Assembly: GCA_030272585.1 (NCBI GenBank)
Contig: BSYQ01000001.1
Span: forward strand, 6,634,001 to 6,698,000
From: Bryopsis sp. KO-2023
Lineage: Eukaryota > Chlorophyta > Ulvophyceae > Bryopsidales > Bryopsidaceae
Direction: 5' to 3'
DNA length: 64,000 bases
Shown: positions 57,015-64,000 of the stretch, in pieces
How the letters are laid out: the number at the start of each line of letters is the position of its first letter
Position numbering within the stretch: position 1 is the first letter of the stretch
Notes under the pieces: model-generated
The model's input: only the letters and a program-made list of their open reading frames with translations
The model's database searches: none
Told to the model about the DNA's origin: nothing
Made by a program: the position numbers and the translations under genes

Positions 57015-58220
57015 CCCTATTCCTTTCGTTTGGTCGTTCTATCGTTTTGCACCACCTCGGCCAAAAGGTTGGTTTTCTGGCGTGGAAGTCGTCCAACTGG
57101 TGAAGTCGTCCAGCGATTTGGTGATATGACGTGAGCGTACAGCCCAGCTGACATTTGTGTTCCGAGGTTGGGCTGGAGTGAGAATCGTAAGCCCATTTCT
57201 CAACCATTTTCGCAATCGGCTCATGGCCTTTGGGACTTCTGCTTGACAAACCTTCATTTTTGGTTTGGTTTGGTTTGACAAACCTTCACATAATTATTTC
57301 TAACCCGCACACAGCATAAGACGGTCCATAAATTTTTGTCCTTTCCTAGCAATTCTTTCACAGTCGAAAGAAAAAGCATAAACTCTTAAGACCATTCCCA
57401 CATGACTTCTGGGGGCTTTCCCTGAAAATGGACATTTCATTGCTCAGGGGTTGCACTCCTTGATACAACTGAAGAAAGATGTGCATTGTAGCGCTTAATC
57501 TTCATGCAAAAACTCAAGGAAAAAGGGCATTAAAGTACCTTTCCTAAATCAGAATTAATTCCTGGTAGTGGAAATGTATCTTGTCAATGATGGTGATTTT
57601 CGTCGTCCAAGTCTGAACATTTTGGGAAAATTAGATTTCTTGCCAGTTGGTCAGTAGATTTGCTGAAAAACATCATCCTGCCAGTTCTAGAAGACAGTCA
57701 CTCGACTTCTCAACAAAAATCTTCTTGGAGCAGCGGACAGCTTTTATGCAGTGCATGTGAAACAAAGAATGCCACCAGAAAATGAGCAGGACCAATCCTC
57801 TTGAACCATTTTTTTTTGTTTCATTTGTCCTCCTTTGCTATACCAGCCAAAATTCGTTTATTTTTTTTTCCCACAAAGTTGATGTTCTTCGTCCGGCCAA
57901 AAAACAACAAAATCGAAAAAAAAAAAAAGAAGAAGAAGAAGAAGAAAAACAAGAAAAAGAAGAAATAATTGATACAATCTATAGTTGCCCTCACCTTTTG
58001 AACAAAATCCAAAACGATCAAGCCCCAACAAGTGCAAATACGAATAGCAGTTCTTTCACTTCTTTCTACGTCTACACCAAAAAAAACACTCTTTCTTCCA
58101 CCGAAGAAGAGGCACAAAAAAAAGAAAAAGCAAGAAAACCAACAAAATTTTAGAATCACTTCCCCAACTTTTATTTCAAATTCTCTTTTCTCTAACCTAG
58201 CTTCCATGCCTATCGATCCT
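57015..58220. other. Intergenic between PurU and GHMP kinase
   Basis: 5' flank of PurU and 3' flank of the kinase. No gene recognised. Contains (TTTGG)n near 57262-57278 and a run of A and AAG repeats at 57915-57962. Confidence 0.45.
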
Positions 58221-60143
58221 TCATTTGATTCCGACGGCCCTTCTGATTCTGAGGCAACCGAAAGTCACCGCTCCATCCGAGGATCCAAAAAACAACTTCG
58301 GAATGTCCTTCCTTTTCGTTTTCTTAGCATACTCCTTTGCAATGTTCTCCACGGCATCTTCCCCCTCCGACGAAATCAGCAAGCACACGGCGCCACCCGA
58401 ACCTCCACCCGTGATCTTCCCCCCAAACAAGTTCGGCCTACCGCCCGCAGCCATGCTTTCGTGAATGAGGTCGACAAGCAAATCCGTCCCTTCAGAAGTG
58501 ATGCCCAGAGTTTTATAACTCGCGTGCGATTGGAACATCAACTCCCCCAGGACGCCCATTTGAGAACCGCTCTTCCGGGCGCCAAGGATCTCCCTGAAAG
58601 CAATCGCTCGGAAGTGATCGTATACGGGGTGCGAGGTGGCCACTTTGATTCTGTAGGAAGCTCGGGGATCCACGGACGTAACATTGTCCCCATGGTCTCT
58701 ATATTTGTGAATGAAGTCGATGCCAGTCATCTCATCAGGCAGATTCTCCTGGAAGTCCTGCTTGTATCGTGATGGGGAAATTCTGGCCAGATGCTGGGGA
58801 TCCTGTCCGATCATACCGGCCAGAATCTTCTTCCCCATGAAGGATGCAACCCGCACACAACTGTAATCGGATCCACCCACACAGTGCTTCTCCCCAGAAT
58901 CGATGGCACAAAATTGCATGTACTTGGGGATGGGAACGTATCCTTGAAACTCAGCTGGCTGGCAGAGCAGGGCTAACAGATGCCCCTCTTTGCCCATAGC
59001 TGAAGCCATCTGATCCATCACTCCACATGGGGCTCCGACCACATAATTCTCCACCTTTTGACACAGCAACGCCAGCTCTCTTCCTTCCAATTTCACGCCC
59101 ACTGCTCCAGCGATCGCCATCATGGACGAAACCTCGACCGCAGCAGAGGAAGAGACTCCGGCCCCTTCCGGAACCTCGGACCATACGACTATCGAAAGCC
59201 CGGTCGTAAACTGGACGCTTTTCTCCATGCACAGCACACTGATACATCCCGCAACATACGCAGGCCAGACGTTTTCCGCGAAGTGTGCCTTCGCAGCCTT
59301 GTAGTCTGGGAACGAGACGAGATCTTTGAGAGGACACGACCAGGTGTGCTCCTTCAGTGAACAACGACAAAAAGCGCAGTCATATTTACCACTTATCCTT
59401 GCAGATACAAATGACGACCTGCCTGACGCAAGGAAGAACAAGCACAAAAAACACAAACAGCGAATCAGGCCACCCACCGTTGTTCCATTACCCGACTCTC
59501 GATGCGACACAAGTCTAACCACAGGTTCGGAGCCTGGACTGTGCGGCTGCACTGCAACGAAACACGCCTCCGCGAGTGGCATCTGTAACACCAAAGCCCC
59601 TGAGTAATCTGCGATGCCTCCCATGACGTCCAGCCGTCCTGGAGCTCGCGCAACGTACAGGTCCCTGTCTGGGTCGAGCAGGTCGTCGGGGTTACCCTGC
59701 TCCGTTTCAGTTAACAGTTCCAGGAACACAGAAGTGTCGAGCCGTCCCCATGAGGCGCTGGGCCCGTCGATCAGCTCCCAGTCTTCCATCGCCAAGTGGT
59801 GATCGTGAACGAATACGTCCGGGAGTGCTTTCGTCGGACGGTTTCCGAGAGGTGTCACAGATCGAGTCAACGTTTTGCCGTTTTGTTTCGGAGCAAAGTT
59901 TCGTGTCCCGAATGAAACATGGGTTGTCGAAGGATCGCCTAGCGGAGTCACCACGGATGCTCTGTGGGAGTCTTGGATCAACCAAAATCGTCCCAGAATA
60001 GAGGGAGGAAATTTCGTGCTTGGAAGGTGTGGAATATCAAGAAGAGAACTATGGAGACAGGAGGTGGTAAGAGCGAGAACACGAAGCCGTGCGCATTCTC
60101 GTTGTGACGATGAGATGCGCAGTTTCAAAGCACAGCGGTGCAT
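58221..60143 (-). CDS. L-arabinokinase-like GHMP sugar kinase
   Basis: GHMP kinases of the ARA1 type phosphorylate L-arabinose at C1 in the plant sugar-salvage pathway. Motif 1 is ARAPGRLDVMGGIADYSGAL, where galactokinases have a different sequence, matching plant arabinokinase. Motif 2 is PEGAGVSSSAAVEVSS and motif 3 is GGKITGGGSGGAVC. The stretch VGAPCGVMDQMASAMG and the end GSSDGAVTFGCLRIRR also fit. The single long frame spans an apparent 126-bp intron (59477..59352, GTGGGT...CTGAAG) without a stop; removing it restores GNGTT-EHTWSCPLKDLVSF and preserves frame. The start is either ATG 60143 (598 residues after splicing, with a transit-like leader) or ATG 59789 (MEDWELIDG, 480 residues). 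Arabidopsis ARA1 is a fusion with an N-terminal glycosyltransferase-like half, which is absent here. Galacturonokinase or galactokinase activity cannot be excluded. Confidence 0.85.
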   Translation of the reverse strand: MHRCALKLRISSSQRECARLRVLALTTSCLHSSLLDIPHLPSTKFPPSILGRFWLIQDSHRASVVTPLGDPSTTHVSFGTRNFAPKQNGKTLTRSVTPLGNRPTKALPDVFVHDHHLAMEDWELIDGPSASWGRLDTSVFLELLTETEQGNPDDLLDPDRDLYVARAPGRLDVMGGIADYSGALVLQMPLAEACFVAVQPHSPGSEPVVRLVSHRESGNGTTVGGLIRCLCFLCLFFLASGRSSFVSARISGKYDCAFCRCSLKEHTWSCPLKDLVSFPDYKAAKAHFAENVWPAYVAGCISVLCMEKSVQFTTGLSIVVWSEVPEGAGVSSSAAVEVSSMMAIAGAVGVKLEGRELALLCQKVENYVVGAPCGVMDQMASAMGKEGHLLALLCQPAEFQGYVPIPKYMQFCAIDSGEKHCVGGSDYSCVRVASFMGKKILAGMIGQDPQHLARISPSRYKQDFQENLPDEMTGIDFIHKYRDHGDNVTSVDPRASYRIKVATSHPVYDHFRAIAFREILGARKSGSQMGVLGELMFQSHASYKTLGITSEGTDLLVDLIHESMAAGGRPNLFGGKITGGGSGGAVCLLISSEGEDAVENIAKEYAKKTKRKDIPKLFFGSSDGAVTFGCLRIRRAVGIK

Positions 60144-60691
60144 TTCTGCTCTGGCACGTCGGTCCCAGACTCAGCACTCAGGAGTGATCACAACCACCAT
60201 CCACAGGTGTTTTGGTTTCCTTTTTGGGGATTATGTGCTTCTCCTCGAAGCAAAAAACTCAACCACCAGGACCCCAAATCGATGGGGATGTTCGAAAGAA
60301 CGCGGCGCAAGCGTCAAACTTATTCATCTTCTTTTTCCCCCACAAGAAAGCTCGCTGAAATGTGCCACCTCTTGAAACACAGGGCTTGGGGCTGACAGAA
60401 CAAACAAAGCGAAAGATGGGACGAGAGGAAGATGTCTTTTTCGTGTGTGCTACTTGACAAGACTTTGCCACATGACGCCCCGCCTGCCACCCCCCCCAAA
60501 GAACAAAACTCTCCTGCTATCTACTCTCCACTATATGATGACCTAAATGGAATTGACCATCCCACAATACAGGCCCACTAATTTCTCCCAGCATTGAAAC
60601 AACCAAAAAAAATTCATCACAAAAGCACTGTCCCCCCAGGAACACGACCCAGAGAGAAAAGAAGAAGAAACACACTTCCAAAACGGATGCT
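60144..60691. other. Intergenic between GHMP kinase and NOP58
   Basis: No gene recognised. Includes the promoter side of the kinase and the NOP58 3' flank. Confidence 0.4.
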
Positions 60692-63600
60692 TCAATCCTC
60701 CTTAGACTTCTTCTTCTTTTTCTTCTTCTCCTGTGATCAGAATCAAAAACAAGAATCGGGTTGTCAACACAGAAATGACACCTCAAGAAATAGACAGGAA
60801 TTTGGCACTTCAGATGGATCATATTCAAGGTTTGATGGTTTGTTTCGAGATATTTATCAATTCTGTGGGAAGGGCTAATTCAGTTGGGAAGTTGCCGCAC
60901 AGTTTGTACAGTTAACACTCTTGGTTGTGATATTTTGGTTGGAAAAGGGGTCGTACTTTCTTACTCTAAAAATATGAATTCAACAATTCAGAAGTTCACC
61001 GCAGTTCCAAAGTTTTCGAAAAAAGAGCTCTGGCCGGAAACCAAATTAGGTGGTTGCAGAAAATAATACCTTCTTTGGAGCAGGCGTGGCGTCATCATCA
61101 TCGTCCTCCACAGGTTCCGCCTCTGCTTCAGGTTTTCTTTTCTTCTTTTTCTTTTTCTTCTCTGGTTCTGCTACCTCTGCCTCACCATCCTCCTCGACCT
61201 CTTCTTTAACCTTCTTTTTCTTTTTTTTCTTCTCCTTCTTGGGGGCTTCCTCCACATCCATGGCATCATCCTGGGGTAAAAAAAAAACAACATAAAAACA
61301 TCAGTTTGAAATACACTACAAGCACTCCAATCAAAGGGCCTTGCAACAGAGAGGCGCATACCCCCCCCCCATAAAATAAATAAATAAATGGAAGAACTGG
61401 AAGCAAATCTTTTCCCCTCCCCAGAGCACATTACTCTGCAGAAATTTTGACTTGCATTTTGGCTTGACCAAGGTGAACTCAAACTGGATGAGCAGCAATC
61501 AAGCTTTGAAACATTTTCCCACCTTTTTCACAACATCCCCTGCCGTATCGTACGTCTCCACTTCGGTTGCCATCGCATCGCCTCTTTTCAAGGGGTCGTA
61601 TTTCGAAGGCTGGACATTATCGTTAGTGGGCACCGGCTTCCCCTCGAGTCTGGCCACACGAACCTCGACCTAACCACCCGAACATGGAGGTGAGAAATAC
61701 AACATAATACAAAAATTACCGCCAAACAGTGACCATAAAAAGAGTAAATGCAAAAAAAAAAACAGTGACCAGGCTTCAAATCTTGAGCAGTACTGGGGCT
61801 ACCCCTCAGAATCGGCAACAATGCAACCCTTCCAAGCAATGCAGATAAGGCAAAAGAAACAGAAAAAACAAAATTACAATGGTTCTTGGTCAGTTCGTCA
61901 AAACGAACTGCAAAAAGACGTACGATATCTCCGCACTCAGTGTCCTTACCTGATCTCGGAACACTCTGCCTATATCCCCGTTGTCGTCTTCCCCCAGAGC
62001 ATCTATTCTGGAAGCCAGAGCGGATTTAGCAGCAACCAATCTCGCGATTTTCCCCTTGAACTTGGCACTCGTCTGCCCGATGAGGGAAGCATGGAACATG
62101 AGGCCATACTTGGGCGTTTGCTTCTTCGTTTTCAGAGCTCTGAAGAGAGCTTTTTCTGCACCCAAGATCTGAATGGTGCTCCCTGGTGCCTTGGCCAAAT
62201 TCATCAGACTGCCGGCGTGGGCGATAAGCCTCGCTCCGACGAGTTCGCCGACGAGGACCGTGAGATTCGGGGCGATGGCCTGCATTCGGCTGGAAAGGTA
62301 TTCGAACAGTTGACCTCGATATTCACCCATGCCAATCACTTGCTCAGCAAGCATGTCGATGTTCTCCATGTCACCTGAATAAACACATGGGGTAAAAAAA
62401 ATGGTCGAAAAAAGAATCATCCACACCGAATTGATCCAACAAAACCTTCAAATTCTCAATTCATGGGGATTGAGATTGCCTGCACCCTTTATCATTCCAA
62501 ACAAATTAACACCCCCAAAACACAAGGTTGTCCTTTCCTTTTGTAACATTCTTTCTTTCCAGGGAATTGTTTTTACAAAAGCTCCCCCTCTTACCCTCGC
62601 TGATCTCCGTTCCCATGGACACTTGTGCCGCCGCTTTGACAGCCTCTTCTACGTCTTCCTCCAAAATTCCAGACATGTCGATTTCAGATGCGTTCGGTCT
62701 GAATTTCATCAACCGCACCGTCATCGCATACTTGATGTTATCTTGCACAATTTTGGCCATTTCTGGGAAATGCCAACCGTACCACTCCCTCAGTCGCATA
62801 GCATACGTGTTCAGCTCCTTATCCAAATCATCGAGCAAACTCACGGCTTGAATGATCATGGTGTCGACCTGTATGGAGGGCAAAAGTGAAGAATAACAGC
62901 ATTTAAAAATTGTATCTGGTCGAGACTCGCACAAGGTGAGTATTTTTTTTTATGGTTGTCAGACATGGAAGTAAGGGCACTCAGACCAAACAGTTGACAA
63001 TCAGCATTGGGTGAAACCCTCAGTCCGCCCGTCAACAAGTATCATCATGGTAACTCCAACAAAGATTCTTCTAGATTTTTTTTTTTGGCAGAATTTGCAG
63101 CGATTTTTTGCTCCTAATATGAGTTCCTGGCATCTTTCTTTACAGCTACTCAGAAAAATGACGACAATCAACATTGGGTGAAACCCTCTGTCCGCCCGTC
63201 GACAAGTGTCATCACAGTAAATAGAGGCATTTCCCTCAATTTTTTAACGAAAAAAAAAAAAAAGTGAAATTGGACGTTTTGACTCTCAGAAAATATGTAC
63301 AAAAATTGACATTCAACATCGGAGATCGAAATCCCCTCTGTCCGCCCGTCAAATATTATCATCACGGAGCCTCGTATTCTCACACGATTCACACACAGTT
63401 TTCCAGATGCATGCTTTTCTTTTCTTTCCATTGTCTCAGTGGTGTCTGGAAATTCACTCGGCAATAACTTGAGAAAACTCTGGCAGTTGAGGAAACGATC
63501 AAAATGTTGAATAGGGAGGGTTCTAACAGAGTGCAGTTCAACAAATCAAAACGATGGACACAAAAAAAAGACATCTCTATATTGATGCTTTCCAAAAGCA

Positions 63601-64000
63601 CTTGCCTTATCTGGACTGAATTTAAGCTTGTACCGGGACATGCTATGAGATAACCCCAACTCCAGATTGTTTCCAGAAAGTCCGCTGTAAGATATGGCAA
63701 AACAATCAAAACTTGTTCGGGACAAGATCTTGCCCAGCGAAAATCATGTGTTCAAAAAGTCGTGGCTCTTCCACAATAGGTTACAAAATTCTTGAAAGAA
63801 ATTGTAAACAAAATTATAGAGACGTTACTGAAAAATGTCAGCATCCACGAGAATTGAGTGTTTCAAGGGTTTGAAATTGTTTTGTTTTGTGTTTTTTCAC
63901 AAAACATGTTGAGAAATCCTCGATAATGTGAAGGAAATGCATCCTACCCGACAAGTCCTTCCAGCTGACTCTTGACTCCTCGAGCAAGCTCAACAACAGA
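60692..64000 (-). CDS. NOP58: Box C/D snoRNP core protein NOP58 (5' end beyond window)
   Basis: NOP58 is a core subunit of nucleolar box C/D snoRNPs, which 2'-O-methylate rRNA. Visible exons in transcript order: 64000..63948, 63684..63606, 62868..62595, 62374..61950, 61669..61523, 61270..61070 and 60730..60692, all phase-consistent where checked. Coiled-coil and Nop-domain sequences are clear: [125 protein letters not shown] and [20 protein letters not shown]. The tail has acidic blocks and the KKE/D-type lysine repeats ending KKSKED-stop, typical of NOP58; NOP56 differs at YRGQLFEYL. The intron 63605..62869 begins with GC instead of GT and carries three snoRNA copies. Confidence 0.94.
62977..63053 (-). 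ncRNA. SNORD43-like: Box C/D snoRNA, U43/snR70-like, copy 1
   Basis: On the minus strand, the sense strand of the host gene NOP58: C box ATGATGA (63048..63042), guide TTGACGGGCGGA directly before the D' box CTGA (63023..63020), C' box TGCTGAT (63006..63000), and D box CTGA (62984..62981). C to D spans 68 nt. The guide is complementary to the near-universal 18S rRNA stretch CCGCCCGTC. Counting five bases from D' points to the C methylated by human U43 (Cm1703) and yeast snR70 (Cm1639). The spacing and the TGCTGATTGTC segment match human U43 as I recall it. A weak UAC/GUG terminal stem flanks the boxes. Confidence 0.88.
63146..63220 (-). ncRNA. SNORD43-like: Box C/D snoRNA, U43/snR70-like, copy 2
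   Basis: Minus strand: C box GTGATGA (63215..63209), guide CGACGGGCGGA before the D' box CAGA (63190..63187), C' box TGTTGAT, and D box CTGA (63153..63150). C to D spans 66 nt. The D' guide GACGGGCGGACAGA is what I recall for human U43. TAC before and GTA after the C and D boxes can form the terminal stem. This copy pairs with the 18S target over one more base (CCGCCCGTCG) than copies 1 and 3. Confidence 0.88.
63282..63370 (-). ncRNA. SNORD43-like: Box C/D snoRNA, U43/snR70-like, copy 3
   Basis: Minus strand: C box GTGATGA (63365..63359), guide TTTGACGGGCGGA before D' box CAGA (63340..63337), a C'-like TGTTGAA, and D box CTGA (63289..63286). C to D spans 80 nt, longer than the other copies because of an AT-rich insert before D. 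CTC/GAG bases flanking the boxes can pair. The most diverged copy, but guide and boxes are intact. Confidence 0.82.

Noticed and set aside
58032..58772. 246-codon plus-strand frame
   Set aside because: It lies antisense to the GHMP kinase C-terminus and its 3' flank; the minus strand carries the conserved GHMP motifs.
62995..63370. Three similar segments first read as a degenerate tandem repeat or a protein-coding repeat
   Set aside because: On the minus strand each has ordered C, D', C' and D boxes and an 18S-complementary guide, so snoRNA copies explain the similarity better.

Overview
The window is intron-rich nuclear DNA from a eukaryote. Coding exons of roughly 40-600 bp are separated by GT-AG introns with T-rich polypyrimidine tracts before the acceptor, and most long uninterrupted frames are only pieces of genes. 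I see no operons, CRISPR arrays or bacterial elements. Several points suggest a flagellated alga with a primary (green-lineage) plastid: a plastid-type initiation factor IF-3 and a RuBisCO-methyltransferase-like SET protein, both with Ser/Arg-rich transit-like N-termini and no obvious leading signal peptide; a plant-type L-arabinokinase GHMP domain; an XS domain, so far best known from land-plant RNA silencing proteins; a short plant-type telomere repeat (TTTAGGG); and a C2CD3-like centriole protein, which implies cilia. The species cannot be named from this sequence.

Layout, left to right. 1-6084 (-): C2CD3-like multi-C2 protein, C-terminus off the window. 6690-7349: copy 1 of a dispersed repeat. 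7986-11935 (+): a 520-residue XS / coiled-coil / RING protein. 13502-16024 (-): RNA ligase RTCB. 16240-16563: foldback element with GC-rich loop and telomere-like repeats. 16822 to about 23150 (-): EDEM-type GH47 ERAD mannosidase-like protein with a PA domain. 23623-26456 (+): SET methyltransferase. 27560-30394 (+): mitochondrial carrier of the ATP-Mg/Pi type. 30395-33163: purine-rich non-coding DNA. 33164-34050 (-): RNA polymerase I/III subunit AC19 (RPC19). 34316-35986 (+): organellar IF-3. 37211-42928 (+): EFL1, the 60S maturation GTPase. 43535-44192: repeat copy 2, inverted. 44772-52784 (-): cohesin SMC3. About 53980-55100 (-): unrecognised protein. 55700-57014 (-): PurU formyl-THF deformylase. 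58221-60143 (-): L-arabinokinase-like GHMP kinase. 60692-64000 (-): NOP58, 5' end off the window, with an intron carrying three tandem copies of a U43/snR70-like box C/D snoRNA.

For XS-RING, SET, carrier, RPC19, IF-3, EFL1, PurU and the body of RTCB I joined exons by hand, and every junction keeps phase through to the stop codon, which is strong internal support. Several genes act in ribosome or RNA biology (RPC19, EFL1, NOP58 with its snoRNAs, IF-3, RTCB). They are spread among unrelated housekeeping genes, so I read this as coincidence unless synteny shows otherwise. The most notable observations are the XS-coiled coil-RING architecture, the triplicated 18S-guide snoRNA inside the gene for a core snoRNP protein, the telomere-repeat-bearing foldback element, and a glutamine in place of one of the two acetylatable lysines of SMC3.
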